DNA of 64,000 nucleotides from Roseateles_B sp051857535 (GCF_051857535.1 NZ_JBPZGY010000005.1:62001-126000); one strand, 5' to 3'. Shown: positions 41,625-51,109, counted from the stretch's first letter. Made by a program: numbers and translations. Notes: generated by a model from the sequence alone, not told the origin.

Positions 41625-42671
41625 ATGAGCACCCCCGCCCCCCTCACCGAACTCACCATCACCCGCCCCGACGACTGGCATCTGCACGTGCGCGACGGCG
41701 CCGCCATGCAGAGTGTGGTGCCCTACACGGCCCGCCAGTTCGGCCGCGCGATCATCATGCCGAATCTGCGCCCGCCGGTGACCACCGCCGCACAGGCCGC
41801 GGACTACCGCCAGCGCATCCTGGCCGCCGTGCCCGCGGGCGTGAGCTTCGAGCCGCTGATGACGCTCTATCTCACGGACAACACGCCGCCCGAAGAGATC
41901 TCCGCGGCCAAGGCGGCGGGCGTGGTCGCGCTGAAGCTCTACCCGGCCGGCGCCACCACCAACAGCGATGCCGGCGTGACCGACTTGCGCAAGTGCTACA
42001 AGACCCTGGAGGCCATGCAGCGCGAGGGCATCCGCTTCCTGGTGCATGGCGAGGTGACGGACCCGGATATCGACGTCTTCGACCGCGAGGCCGTGTTCAT
42101 CGACCGCGTCATGACGCCGCTGCGCAAGGACTTCCCCGAGCTCAAGATCGTCTTCGAGCACATCACCACCAAGGAAGCCGCCGCCTACGTGATGGCCAGC
42201 GACGAACACGTGGCCGCCACGCTCACGCCCCAGCACCTGCTCTACAACCGCAACGCCATCTTCACCGGCGGCCTGCGCCCGCACTACTACTGCCTGCCCG
42301 TGCTCAAGCGCGAGGAGCACCGCCAGGCACTGATCAAGGCCGCGACCTCGGGCAGCCCCAAGTTCTTCCTGGGCACCGACAGCGCGCCGCACGCCTCGCA
42401 GATGAAGGAGAACTCCGTCTGCGGCGCCGGCTGCTTCACGGCGCTGTCGGCCCTGGAGCTCTACCTCGATGCCTTCGAGGCCCTGGGCGCCCTGGACAAG
42501 TTCGAGGCCTTCGCCAGCTTCAACGGCCCGGCCTTCTACGGCCTGCCGCGCAACAGCGGCACCGTCACGCTGCGCAAGCAGGCCTGGACCCTGCCGGAGA
42601 GCGTGCCCTTCGGCGATGCCCTGCTTAAGCCTCTGCGTGGCGGCGAGGCCCTGGCCTGGCAACTGGTCTGA
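41625..42671 (+). CDS. pyrC: Dihydroorotase (class II, PyrC)
   Basis: From ATG 41625 (MSTPAPLTEL) the protein has 348 residues, the same length as E. coli PyrC. Metal ligands are visible: His19 and His21 in WHLHVRD, the carbamylated lysine in VALKLYPAGATTNSDAG, HGEV, EHITTK, and the Asp in FLGTDSAPH. It closes carbamoyl-aspartate to dihydroorotate in pyrimidine synthesis and acts in the cytoplasm. The DUF3025 gene follows without a gap. Confidence 0.97.
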   Translation: MSTPAPLTELTITRPDDWHLHVRDGAAMQSVVPYTARQFGRAIIMPNLRPPVTTAAQAADYRQRILAAVPAGVSFEPLMTLYLTDNTPPEEISAAKAAGVVALKLYPAGATTNSDAGVTDLRKCYKTLEAMQREGIRFLVHGEVTDPDIDVFDREAVFIDRVMTPLRKDFPELKIVFEHITTKEAAAYVMASDEHVAATLTPQHLLYNRNAIFTGGLRPHYYCLPVLKREEHRQALIKAATSGSPKFFLGTDSAPHASQMKENSVCGAGCFTALSALELYLDAFEALGALDKFEAFASFNGPAFYGLPRNSGTVTLRKQAWTLPESVPFGDALLKPLRGGEALAWQLV

Positions 42672-42675
42672 GGAG

Positions 42676-43488
42676 TTGTCCCTGAGCGAGGCCGTGCTGC
42701 CGGGCCCGGACCCGGACTGGACTGCGCCCTGGCTGGCCGACTACTGCGCCGCAGGCTTGGCCCTGCAGCAGCGCCTGGAAGCCGGCCAGACGGTGGCCCA
42801 GGCGCTCAATGCCTTGGTGGACGAGCAGCCCGCAGCGGCGAGGCCGCGGGTGCGGGGTCAGGTCTTGCGCTTCGTGCCGCAGTCGGCCCTGGACGAGGGC
42901 CAGGGCTACGAGTGCTTCATCGCCCGCGAGGCCGCCGTCCCCACGCGCGAGCACTGGCATGACGCCCTCAACGGCCTGGTCTGGCTGCGCTGGCCCGTGC
43001 TCAAGGCTCGGCTGAACGCACTGCACCAGCAGGGCCTGCAGATGGCTCAGGACGAGGGCCGGCGCGGCCCGCTGCGCGATGCCCTGACCCTCTTCGACGA
43101 GAACGGCGCCTGGCTGCAGGCGCCACCGGCCCTGGGCCAGGCTCTGCTTGCACGGGACTGGCGAAGGCTCTTCATCGAGCTGCGCCCGCTGTGGTCCCAG
43201 GCCCGCCTGCACCTGTTGGGCCACGCGCTGATGGAGAAACTCATGCAGCCGCGTACGCCCATCTGCGCCCATGTGCTGCTGCAGGACCCGCTGACCCTGG
43301 ACGCAGCGGCCTGGTCCGGCAAGCCCTTTGCCCCGCTGCCCGTGCTGGGCGTGCCGGGCTGGTGGCCCGCCAATGCCGAGGCTGGCTTCTACGACGATGC
43401 CCGGGTGTTTCGTCCGCGTGTTTCGTCCGGCACAGGGCCCGCAATGCAGCTAGCATCGCGGCAAAGTCAAGCAAGGGAGTCTCTTTGA
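42676..43488 (+). CDS. DUF3025 family protein
   Basis: The frame opens just after pyrC. The likely start is TTG 42676, or GTG 42694; no ATG fits. From TTG it has 270 residues. DUF3025 features are DEGQGYECFIAREAAVPTREHWHDALNGLVW and RTPICAHVLL; I cite them as family pattern, quoted in parts. The function is unknown but the family regularly sits near pyrimidine or housekeeping genes in betaproteobacteria. Its last codons overlap the start of the protease gene. Confidence 0.8.
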   Translation: MSLSEAVLPGPDPDWTAPWLADYCAAGLALQQRLEAGQTVAQALNALVDEQPAAARPRVRGQVLRFVPQSALDEGQGYECFIAREAAVPTREHWHDALNGLVWLRWPVLKARLNALHQQGLQMAQDEGRRGPLRDALTLFDENGAWLQAPPALGQALLARDWRRLFIELRPLWSQARLHLLGHALMEKLMQPRTPICAHVLLQDPLTLDAAAWSGKPFAPLPVLGVPGWWPANAEAGFYDDARVFRPRVSSGTGPAMQLASRQSQARESL

Positions 43489-44852
43489 ATCCAATCTCCA
43501 AACGCCGCCATCGCCCCGCCTGGGGCCTGGCCTTGGCGCTGGCCCTGAGCCTTGGGTCGGCCCCGGCGGCCTGGGCTCAGTCGGGCGCACGCCCAGCCGC
43601 GTCTGCGCCGCAGGACGAGGCCAAGAAGCCTGTGCCAGTCTCAGCCGTCGCCCGCCGCGTCTACGAGCGTGCCCGCGGCCAGCTGATGCAGATCCGCACC
43701 CTGCTCAAGAGCCAGGACAGCCAGGCCTCGGTGGGCTCGGGCTTCGTGGTCAGCGAGCAGGGCCACGTGATCACCAACTATCACGTGATCAGCCAGTTTG
43801 CGCTGGAGCCCGACCGCTACCGCCTGCGCTACGGCACCACCGAAGGCGAGAGCGGGGCTATCGAGCTGCTGGACATCGATGTCCGCCGCGACCTCGCGCT
43901 GCTGCGCATCAAGGACTTCAAGCCCGATGGCGTGCTGCGCTTCCGCCCGCCCGAGCAGCCGCTGTCCAAGGGCGACCGCATCTACTCCATGGGCAATCCG
44001 CACGACGTGGCCTTTGCCGTGGTGGAGGGCACCTACAACGGCCTGGTCGAGCGCAGCTTCGATCCGCTGATCTACTACTCTGGCGCCATCAACCCGGGCA
44101 TGAGCGGCGGCCCGGTGGTCGACGAAGACGGCCGCGTGGTGGGCATCAATGTCTCGGTCATGTTCCTCGCTCAGCAGATGAGCTTCCTGGTGCCGGGCCC
44201 CTTTGCGGCCGAGCTGCTCGCCCGCAGCCGCGACGCCAAGCCCCTGGACAAGCCCGTCTGGCCTCAGCTCACCGCGCAGCTGATGGCCTATCAGGACGAA
44301 CTCGTGCAGGCCTTCGTCAAACAGCCCTGGCGCGACGCAGGCCATGCCCGCTACCAGTTGCCGGTGCCGCAGGAGCAGTACATGCGCTGCTGGGGTCGCG
44401 GCACGGGGGCCGATACCAAAGGTCTGGAGTTCCAGCGCTCGCAATGCCGCATGGAGCACGCCATCTACATCAACGGCGGCATGCAGACCGGCTACCTGGA
44501 CATGGCCCACGAGGCCTATGACGGCAGCAAGCTGGGCTCGCTGCGCTTTGCACGCCAGTACGGCAACAGTTTCCGCAACGAACGCCTGGGCCGCGACGAC
44601 CGCGACCGCACCGCCCCCTACTGCCGCGAAGACTTCGTCGAGCAGCAGGGCCTGCCCCTGCGTGCGGTGGTCTGCCTGCGGGCCTACCGCAAGCTGCCGG
44701 GCCTGCATGATCTCAGTGTGCTGGTCACCACGGTCGATGCCAACACCGAAGGCGCGCTGGGCCGCTTCGACGCCAAGGGCGTCAGCTTCGCCAACGCCCA
44801 GACCCTCACCCGTCACTACCTGAAAGGCTTCGCATGGACCAGGCCGCAGTGA
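43485..44852 (+). CDS. Periplasmic trypsin-like serine protease
   Basis: I choose TTG 43485 (MNPISKRRHR) because AAGGGAG stands just upstream and a signal peptide follows directly (cleavage after AAWAQ, residue 32); 455 residues. The S1/Deg-type catalytic triad is intact: His100 in ITNYHV, Asp136 in RRDLALL and Ser207 in GMSGGP. No PDZ domain follows; the C-terminal 240 residues form an unrecognised domain with several cysteines (CWGRG, QCRMEH, YCREDF, VVCLRAY). The gene overlaps the FHA-protein gene by 19 bases, so both should work together. Confidence 0.9.
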   Translation: MNPISKRRHRPAWGLALALALSLGSAPAAWAQSGARPAASAPQDEAKKPVPVSAVARRVYERARGQLMQIRTLLKSQDSQASVGSGFVVSEQGHVITNYHVISQFALEPDRYRLRYGTTEGESGAIELLDIDVRRDLALLRIKDFKPDGVLRFRPPEQPLSKGDRIYSMGNPHDVAFAVVEGTYNGLVERSFDPLIYYSGAINPGMSGGPVVDEDGRVVGINVSVMFLAQQMSFLVPGPFAAELLARSRDAKPLDKPVWPQLTAQLMAYQDELVQAFVKQPWRDAGHARYQLPVPQEQYMRCWGRGTGADTKGLEFQRSQCRMEHAIYINGGMQTGYLDMAHEAYDGSKLGSLRFARQYGNSFRNERLGRDDRDRTAPYCREDFVEQQGLPLRAVVCLRAYRKLPGLHDLSVLVTTVDANTEGALGRFDAKGVSFANAQTLTRHYLKGFAWTRPQ

Positions 44853-45823
44853 TCGAAGTCCTGGACCGCGACGGCCAGGTGCGCTCGGTCCACAAGGTGC
44901 AGGCATGGCCCCTGCGTATCGGCCGCTCGCCGTCCTGCGGGCTGGTGCTGGACGATGCCCATGTGGCCGGCGAGCACGCCGAGCTGAGTTGGGATGCGGC
45001 CGGGCTGCAGCTGCGCCTGCTGCCCAGCCTCAACGGGGGCTGGCTGGGCCGGCATCGTCTGGCGCCGGGCGAGGCTCGCGAGCTGCCTGACGACACTGTC
45101 TGGCAACTGGGCAACACCCGCCTGCGCCTGCGCAGCACGCGCACCGCGCTGGCGCCCGAGAAGCCCCTGGCTCATCCGGAGTTCGCGCGCAGCCGCCTGC
45201 GCCATCTGCTGGTGCCAGGTCTTGCCCTGCTGTGGGCCGTGCTGCTGTGGCTGGACCAGTGGCTGGGTTCGGACCCCGGCACGCCCTGGATCCAGTACGC
45301 ACCGGCCTTGCTGCTGCCCTTCGCCCTGGTGCTGGTCTGGTCGGGGGTGTGGGCCTTGGTGAGCATGCTGTTCCATCGCTGGTTTGCCTTCCTGCCGCAT
45401 CTGCGCCGGGTGCTGGTCGTGCTGGTGGGCCTGCATCTGCTGGGCATGGGCCTGCCTGTGGTGGCCTATGCCTTCTCGTGGCCACGGCTGATGGTGGTCG
45501 AGGCGCTGGTCTTCCCCCTGGGCCTGGCAACCTTGCTGTGGTGGCATGCCACGCTGGTCTGGCCGCGGGCGCGGCGCATGCTGGCGGGTGGGCTGCTCGG
45601 CCTGCTGGTGGTCAGCATGGGCCTCATGGTGGGCAAGCGATGGGAGCAGCAACACTGGTTCGGCCCAGCCTACCTGAGCGTGTTGCCGCCACCGTCCGTG
45701 CGCCTGGCCTCGCCCAAGCCGGTGGACGCATTGGTGCAGTCGCTGGCGCCGCTGGAGGCTCAGCTCAAGCGCCAGGCCGCCCGGGACAATGACGTGCCCA
45801 GCCAGGATGGTGCGGAGGAATGA
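44834..45823 (+). CDS. FHA-domain membrane protein
   Basis: The 329-residue protein begins with a cytoplasmic FHA domain (about residues 5-100) with the phosphothreonine-binding residues in LRIGRSP (Arg31, Ser32), GEHAEL (His48) and LNGG (Asn67). About five membrane helices follow between residues 115 and 265 and a short charged tail ends the protein. FHA domains bind phosphothreonine peptides, so the protein should receive a Ser/Thr kinase signal. It is coupled to a periplasmic protease gene, which suggests a phospho-regulated envelope proteolysis unit. No kinase or phosphatase gene is in the window. Confidence 0.88.
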   Translation: MDQAAVIEVLDRDGQVRSVHKVQAWPLRIGRSPSCGLVLDDAHVAGEHAELSWDAAGLQLRLLPSLNGGWLGRHRLAPGEARELPDDTVWQLGNTRLRLRSTRTALAPEKPLAHPEFARSRLRHLLVPGLALLWAVLLWLDQWLGSDPGTPWIQYAPALLLPFALVLVWSGVWALVSMLFHRWFAFLPHLRRVLVVLVGLHLLGMGLPVVAYAFSWPRLMVVEALVFPLGLATLLWWHATLVWPRARRMLAGGLLGLLVVSMGLMVGKRWEQQHWFGPAYLSVLPPPSVRLASPKPVDALVQSLAPLEAQLKRQAARDNDVPSQDGAEE

Positions 45824-45868
45824 GTCCGCACTGAACACCATGCGGCCCTGCTGGCTGGCAAGTAGAAA

Positions 45869-45886
45869 GGCCCCTCGTGAGGGGCC
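45869..45886. terminator. Bidirectional terminator between the FHA gene and cysM
   Basis: A perfect stem GGCCCCTC / GAGGGGCC with a 2-base loop lies between two convergent genes. It is flanked by short A and T runs on the two sides, so it can serve both. Confidence 0.7.
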
Positions 45887-45931
45887 CTTCTCATGGAGGA
45901 TGCTGGGCCTGGCGGCGGCCGCTGCGCGCCC

Positions 45932-46846
45932 TCAGGCAGGCAGGAAGCCTTCGACGGAGAGGTAGCGCTCGCCGGTGTCGTAGTTGAAGCCCAGCACGCG
46001 GGCGCCAGCGGGCAACTCGGCGAGCTTCTTGGCGATGGCGGCCAGCGTCGCACCGCTGGAGATGCCCACCAGCAGGCCTTCCTCGCGGGCCGAGCGGCGG
46101 GCGTACTCACGCGATTCCTCGGCTTCGACCTGGATCACGCCATCCAGCAGCTGCGTGTGCAGGTTGTCGGGAATGAAGCCAGCGCCGATGCCCTGGATGG
46201 GGTGGGGGCTGGGCGAACCGCCGCTGATCACGGGCGACTGCGCCGGTTCCACCGCGAACACCTTCAGCTGCGGCCAGGCCTTCTTGAGCACCTGGGCGGT
46301 ACCGCTGATGTGGCCGCCGGTGCCCACACCCGTGATCAGTACGTCCAGGCCGCCGGGGAAGTCGCGCAGGATCTCCTCAGCCGTGGTGCGCACGTGAACG
46401 GCCACGTTGGCGGGATTCCTGAACTGCTGGGGCATCCAGGCGCCGGGCGTGCTCGCCACCAGTTCCTCGGCGCGAGCGATGGCGCCCTTCATGCCCTTCT
46501 CGCGGGGGGTCAGGTCGAAACTGGCGCCGTAGGCCAGCATCAGTCGCCGACGTTCGATGGACATGCTGTCCGGCATCACGAGGATGAGCTTGTAGCCCTT
46601 GACCGCCGCCACCATGGCCAGACCCACGCCAGTGTTGCCGGAGGTCGGCTCGATGATGGTGGCGCCGGGCTTGAGCAGGCCCTGCGCCTCGGCGTCCTCG
46701 ACCATGGACAAAGCGATGCGGTCCTTGATGGAGCCACCCGGGTTGCTGCGCTCGGACTTCACCCAGACCTGGGCATTGCCGAACAGACGGTTGATGCGGA
46801 TGTGCGGGGTGTTGCCGATGGTGGCCAGAACGTTGTCGAAAGGCAT
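45932..46846 (-). CDS. cysM: Cysteine synthase B
   Basis: The 304-residue PLP enzyme has the Schiff-base lysine Lys41 in NPGGSIKDR, the substrate loop TSGNTGVGLAMVA and the phosphate-binding glycines GVGTGGHISG. Overall wording (EERRLMLAYGA-like SIERRRLMLAYGA, PIQGIGAGFIP) is CysM and not CysK. It makes cysteine from O-acetylserine and sulfide or thiosulfate. Although 35 kb from the NRPS, it is one source of the amino acid the assembly line uses. Confidence 0.95.
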   Translation of the reverse strand: MPFDNVLATIGNTPHIRINRLFGNAQVWVKSERSNPGGSIKDRIALSMVEDAEAQGLLKPGATIIEPTSGNTGVGLAMVAAVKGYKLILVMPDSMSIERRRLMLAYGASFDLTPREKGMKGAIARAEELVASTPGAWMPQQFRNPANVAVHVRTTAEEILRDFPGGLDVLITGVGTGGHISGTAQVLKKAWPQLKVFAVEPAQSPVISGGSPSPHPIQGIGAGFIPDNLHTQLLDGVIQVEAEESREYARRSAREEGLLVGISSGATLAAIAKKLAELPAGARVLGFNYDTGERYLSVEGFLPA

Positions 46847-47052
46847 GGTCGCTCCTGTGCTAGGCCGTCAATGGTAGCGCCGAGCCTTATGACAAGATGT
46901 TCTAAGTAACTGCGCGTCAGGCGTGAGGCATTTGATACCAGGTTCTGGGACAGCTGCTTACTCTTTGACTGCCCGGCCGGTCTCACAATCGCGCGCAGAG
47001 TTACGCCAAGCCGGGCTGGCGTCCTGGCGGCTTCACATGAGAGGGCAGTACG

Positions 47053-49449
47053 ATGAATGATTCAAATGGGAAAGAGGTGAAGGTTGTCCGCCGGAAGTTC
47101 ATGCTGGGCTCGGCCCTGAGCATGCTCGGCGGCATGCACCTCACGGCTTGCGGCGGCGGCGGTACCACGTCTTCCCAGAGCAGCCCCGCGAGCACACCCA
47201 CCAGCAGCCCGGCCGGCACCACGCCCATCGAAGGGGGCGGGCCTGCCAGCAACGACAACCAGCTGCGTGTCAGCCTGTCTACCGGTAGCGAGATCAACTA
47301 CCCCTTGCAGTTCGGCCGGCCTTTCGCTGCAGGCGAGATCGCCGATACGCCCAGCGTCTTCCTGGACGGCGTGCTCGTGGCCTCCCAGGCCGATGTGAAG
47401 AGCCGCCATGCCGACGGCTCTGTCAAGTTCGCCGTCATCTCGGTGGTCCTGCCCAGCCTGGGCACCACCGAGCGCGTGCTGAGCTTTGGCAACCAGCCCA
47501 GGCCGGCCGTCACACCCCTGTCCATCGCGGACATGCTGGAGAAGTTCGACTTCGACGCGACCATCAGCCTCCGCTTCGGGCAGACGGGGACGACAGAACA
47601 GCAGGTGTCCGCCCGCGACATGCTGGCAGCCCAGACCGACGCCGGCCTGGCTGCCGAGACCGCTGCCGGTGGCGTGCAGAGCCGCTATTGGACTCAAGGG
47701 CCGCTGTGCACCACGGTGCTGCTGTGCGACCACAAGACCAAGGCCTTCGACATCGGTAGCAATGCCACGCGAGCCGTGCGCCCCATGTTCCATGTGCAGT
47801 TCTGGCCTACCCTCGGCCACTACCACGTGCGCCACATCATCGAGGTGGCTGACGTGACCCGGCTGAAGGACGAGCTGACGCTCTCCGTCAGTTTCGCCAC
47901 CGGCAAGTCCAGCCCTGCCGTGCGCCTGTCCCAGTCCAGCGTCAACCTCTATGCCGGGACCTGGCAGTCGCGCGCCTACTGGGGCGGACGCGACATCCCG
48001 CGTGCCAACATCAAGCACGGCGTGGCCTACCTGGCCAAGACGCGTGCCATGCCCAACTTCGACAGCAGCATCGTCATCCACGCCGGTTCGGTGTCGAGCT
48101 ATGCCAGCGACTTTGCGGCGCGCCCGCAGGGCCTGGGAGCAAGGGGCTACTGGCAGGTGGCCATGTCCAGCGTCGGTGGCCGCCAGGACCTGGGGCTGAT
48201 GCCCAAATGGGACTGCGTCGCCATGTACTCGGGCGCGGCCTCCATGCATGCCATCTGCGAGCGGCAGGCCGAGTTGGCCGGCTCCTGGGCCTTCTTCTTC
48301 CGGGAGGGCGACAGTGCCAAGACCATCTTCGGCAGCAGTTCGGGGCAGGGGCGAATCCTCTCCAAGCTGTCACGGCCGACGGTCTTCCTGCATGACAACA
48401 ACAACTACTGGAGTCAGGCGGGCGTGGTCGATCGCTTCAAGGTCGACGGCACCCTCAGCACCACCCGGGACGGCTGGCAGCACGATGTGGCCCACACACC
48501 GGGCACCTTCTGGTGGATGTATCTCAGCACCGGTCAGGCCTTCTGGCAGGAGAAGCTGCTGCAGCTGGCGGCCTGGTCCTTGTTCGTGGTGAATCCGGGG
48601 CTGTCCTTCAATTCGGTAGGCAGCGGCGCGTCCAACAAGTCCATGATCATCAACGGCGTGCAGGTGCGGGGCTGGGGCTGGCAGTTCCGCAACCGCGCCC
48701 GCGCCTGGTGGGCCGCGCTGGATGGCAGCCCGGAACGCGCGCTGCTGGAGCAAAGCCTCACCGAAGCGCTCGCCCAACGCTACGGCCTCTATGCCATCAG
48801 CAGCCCGCTGGACTCGCACCCCGTTCGCGTCAGCTGGAATGCCAACCACATGACCTGGTATTCCAACGGGCCCGCCAAGCCGCGTCCCAATGCACTGGCC
48901 TACTGGGAAGGCAACGGCGGCTACACGCGCGACCAGTTCATCAGTTCCGTCGGCACGCCGCCGGACGACTGGGGCGGTGCAGCGACGGCGCCGTGGATGC
49001 AGAACTTCATCACCCTGTCTATCAACCACGCGGTGGAGCTGGGCTGCACTGCCGCACAGCCCCTGGCCAACTGGGTGGCGTCACAGGCCATGACGATAGC
49101 CAAGTCCGCCCATCCCCGTCATCTGGCGGATTACGTGTTCCCGCAGAACAAGAAGGATGGCAGCTATTACCAGACCCTGGATGACCTCTACGACGGCTTC
49201 CCCTTCCTGGCCGAGGGCAACACCCCCACGGGCATGCCTGCGGAAAGCAGCAGCGGTTTCCCGGGCGGCGGTGCACCGGGCACCTACCAGGTGACGGTGG
49301 AGGGCTATGGCGCCATCGCCGCGGCTGCCATTGCTTTGACCAACGGCAGCCCGGACCAGGCGGAAGCCTGGCGGGTCGTGGGGCCCTGGTCCAGGAACAC
49401 CTACTACTTCAACCACGACCCGCGCTACGCCATCGTGCCGCGCGCCTGA
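47053..49449 (+). CDS. Large exported (Tat/lipoprotein-type) protein of unknown function
   Basis: The 798 residues start with a twin-arginine segment (VVRRKFMLGSALSMLGG) and a lipobox-like HLTAC with Cys33, then a Gly/Ser/Thr/Pro-rich linker to residue 75. The mature part has beta-rich segments (DGSVKFAVISVVLPSL, FHVQFWPTLGHYHVRH) and a long alpha/alpha-type C-terminal half rich in Trp and Tyr (WWMYLSTGQAFWQEK, GWGWQFRNRARAWW). The layout recalls PcRGLX/YetA-like proteins, a polysaccharide-lyase-related family, but I am not certain. It is monocistronic and divergent from cysM. No partner gene indicates a substrate. Confidence 0.8.
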   Translation: MNDSNGKEVKVVRRKFMLGSALSMLGGMHLTACGGGGTTSSQSSPASTPTSSPAGTTPIEGGGPASNDNQLRVSLSTGSEINYPLQFGRPFAAGEIADTPSVFLDGVLVASQADVKSRHADGSVKFAVISVVLPSLGTTERVLSFGNQPRPAVTPLSIADMLEKFDFDATISLRFGQTGTTEQQVSARDMLAAQTDAGLAAETAAGGVQSRYWTQGPLCTTVLLCDHKTKAFDIGSNATRAVRPMFHVQFWPTLGHYHVRHIIEVADVTRLKDELTLSVSFATGKSSPAVRLSQSSVNLYAGTWQSRAYWGGRDIPRANIKHGVAYLAKTRAMPNFDSSIVIHAGSVSSYASDFAARPQGLGARGYWQVAMSSVGGRQDLGLMPKWDCVAMYSGAASMHAICERQAELAGSWAFFFREGDSAKTIFGSSSGQGRILSKLSRPTVFLHDNNNYWSQAGVVDRFKVDGTLSTTRDGWQHDVAHTPGTFWWMYLSTGQAFWQEKLLQLAAWSLFVVNPGLSFNSVGSGASNKSMIINGVQVRGWGWQFRNRARAWWAALDGSPERALLEQSLTEALAQRYGLYAISSPLDSHPVRVSWNANHMTWYSNGPAKPRPNALAYWEGNGGYTRDQFISSVGTPPDDWGGAATAPWMQNFITLSINHAVELGCTAAQPLANWVASQAMTIAKSAHPRHLADYVFPQNKKDGSYYQTLDDLYDGFPFLAEGNTPTGMPAESSSGFPGGGAPGTYQVTVEGYGAIAAAAIALTNGSPDQAEAWRVVGPWSRNTYYFNHDPRYAIVPRA

Positions 49450-49505
49450 TGCTCCGTCGACCGGCTCGGGCGGTCTCAACTGTCAGGCACTGTCCTGGCT
49501 TCAGG

Positions 49506-49511
49506 GATAAT
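49506..49511 (+). promoter_or_regulatory. Probable -10 box of rnpB (GATAAT)
   Basis: A near-consensus sigma-70 -10 hexamer stands 7 bases before the predicted 5' end of the RNase P RNA. A -35 match upstream is weak. Confidence 0.5.
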
Positions 49512-49517
49512 GCGCGG

Positions 49518-49963
49518 CGTGAAGCAGATCAGACCGCCGCTGGTGCAAGCGTGGAAACACGGCACTGGAGGAAGGTCCGGACTGCATAGAGCGGCGTAGC
49601 AGCTAACGGCTGCCCGGCGAAAGCCGAGGATCAGAGCAACAGAGACGAGTCAGATCGGGCCCCAACTCAGGTGGTCTGTGAGGCGTCGGCGCAAGCCGGC
49701 GGGGACCGTGGTGCAAGCCACGGGACCTCGGGCGAAAGCCCGAGCCGAACAGCACCCAGGTTGGGCAAGGCCCGGCCTGGGTGAAACGGGCAATCTCTAC
49801 GCGCAGCAACACCAAGTAGGCCAGCGATGATGCGGCTCGCAGAGCTGGCGGGTAGGTGGCACCGAGCCGGGCAGTGATGCCCGGCCCAGAGGAATGGCGG
49901 TCACAAGACCTGGCCCGAAAGGGGCAGGTCTTGCACAGAATCCGGCCTATCGATCTGCTTCAC
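49518..49963 (+). ncRNA. rnpB: RNase P RNA component, bacterial class A
   Basis: The conserved core is readable: GAGGAAGGTCCGGACTGCAT near 49568, an ACAGAGAC segment near 49640, CGGGCAATCTCTACGCG near 49789 and AGAGGAATGGCGGTCACAAG near 49889. The ends pair: GAAGCAGATC at 49521-49530 with GATCTGCTTC at 49952-49961 (helix P1). The length of about 445 nucleotides fits an enlarged betaproteobacterial class A RNA. With the protein subunit it trims tRNA 5' ends. The minus-strand oxidoreductase gene ends inside the P1 helix. Confidence 0.96.
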
Positions 49964-50972
49964 CCATATTCACCGGCAGGGGCGCCGACCGGCAGCCTTC
50001 GCGCAGAAGGGCCTCGATGGTCTGCTGCACGGCCAGGGCCTCGGCGAAGCTGGGCAGGGCATGTGAACGCCCGTCCATCAGGGCGCCCCAGTGCTCCAGC
50101 AGGTCGGCCTCCGTCAGGTCGGGGCGCAGGTCGCGTTCACCGAGCTCGCGCCAGTCCTCGTCCTTGCGCAGGCGGATGCGGCGGAACCAGTCCCCCAGCC
50201 AGACCTCACCGCCGCGCGCCCGCCAGCGCATCTCGTTGACGTCTGCCTCCTGGCCCAGCACGGCGGCGTCGATGTCAATGGGCACGCCGGCAGCGAACAG
50301 CCGGGCGCGCAGACCGATTTCTGCTGCTTCCGGCTGAGCCGGGTAGACCAGCTCGCTGTGCACCACCTCGGCAGCGCCCAGCACCCGCTGCAGCACGAAG
50401 ATGAAGTGCGACAGCACTTCGCGGCAGAAACCCCCTTCTGCACGACCGGCCAGCCAGGCGCCTGCCTCACGCTGCCAGGGGCGGGGCCAGCTCGCGAAAC
50501 GCAGGGTCAGTTGCACGGACTCCAGCTCGCCCATGGGATGGCGCGAGGCCGCCCCGAAGCAGGACTGCAGCTGGGCCAGGCCGGTGCTGGAGGCCAGCGA
50601 GAAGTTCACGGCCGCCCGGTGCCGCCCCTGGCGCTGCAGCTGCAGCGTGCGGGCCGCAGCCGCAGCGTCGACGGCCAGCGGCTTTTCGCAGAGCACCGGC
50701 AGGCCCAGGGCGAAGGCGCGTTCGGCCCAGTACAGGTGCGAGGCGGGTGGGCTTGCGATGTAGATGCCGCGCAGGCCAGGCCAGTCCAGCAAGCGCTCGG
50801 GCTCGTCAGGGATCTGCAGCCGGGGATGGCGGGTGCGCAGCACGGCACGCCGCTCGGGATCGGGGTCCCAGGCGCACAAGGGCTGAAAGCGAGGATGGCC
50901 GTGGAGCCGGTCCAGCATTCGCTGGCCCATGACTCCCAGTCCGAGGATGCCAATGGCGTAGGGTTCGGGCAT
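49947..50972 (-). CDS. Gfo/Idh/MocA-family NAD(P)-dependent oxidoreductase
   Basis: The 341 residues show the N-terminal Rossmann fold GILGLGVMGQRML and the family signature LCEKPLAVD at about residues 97-105, followed by the alpha/beta substrate domain with GGFCREVLSHF. Substrates in this family are mostly sugars, inositols or biliverdin; none can be named. Its stop codon lies in the 3' end of rnpB on the opposite strand (about 17 bases of overlap). The upstream region is shared with the divergent MFS gene. Confidence 0.9.
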   Translation of the reverse strand: MPEPYAIGILGLGVMGQRMLDRLHGHPRFQPLCAWDPDPERRAVLRTRHPRLQIPDEPERLLDWPGLRGIYIASPPASHLYWAERAFALGLPVLCEKPLAVDAAAAARTLQLQRQGRHRAAVNFSLASSTGLAQLQSCFGAASRHPMGELESVQLTLRFASWPRPWQREAGAWLAGRAEGGFCREVLSHFIFVLQRVLGAAEVVHSELVYPAQPEAAEIGLRARLFAAGVPIDIDAAVLGQEADVNEMRWRARGGEVWLGDWFRRIRLRKDEDWRELGERDLRPDLTEADLLEHWGALMDGRSHALPSFAEALAVQQTIEALLREGCRSAPLPVNMGEADR

Positions 50973-51109
50973 GTTGAGGATTCACGCAAGCGCGCCGGAG
51001 TTTAGGGCAGTCGGCAGCGCATTCCGACGCTGCCCGCTACACTGACCCGCTCCTTTTCATGCGTCGCCCGGGCCTCGCCCGCGGATCAGGCGCACAACGC
51101 ACATTCCCG

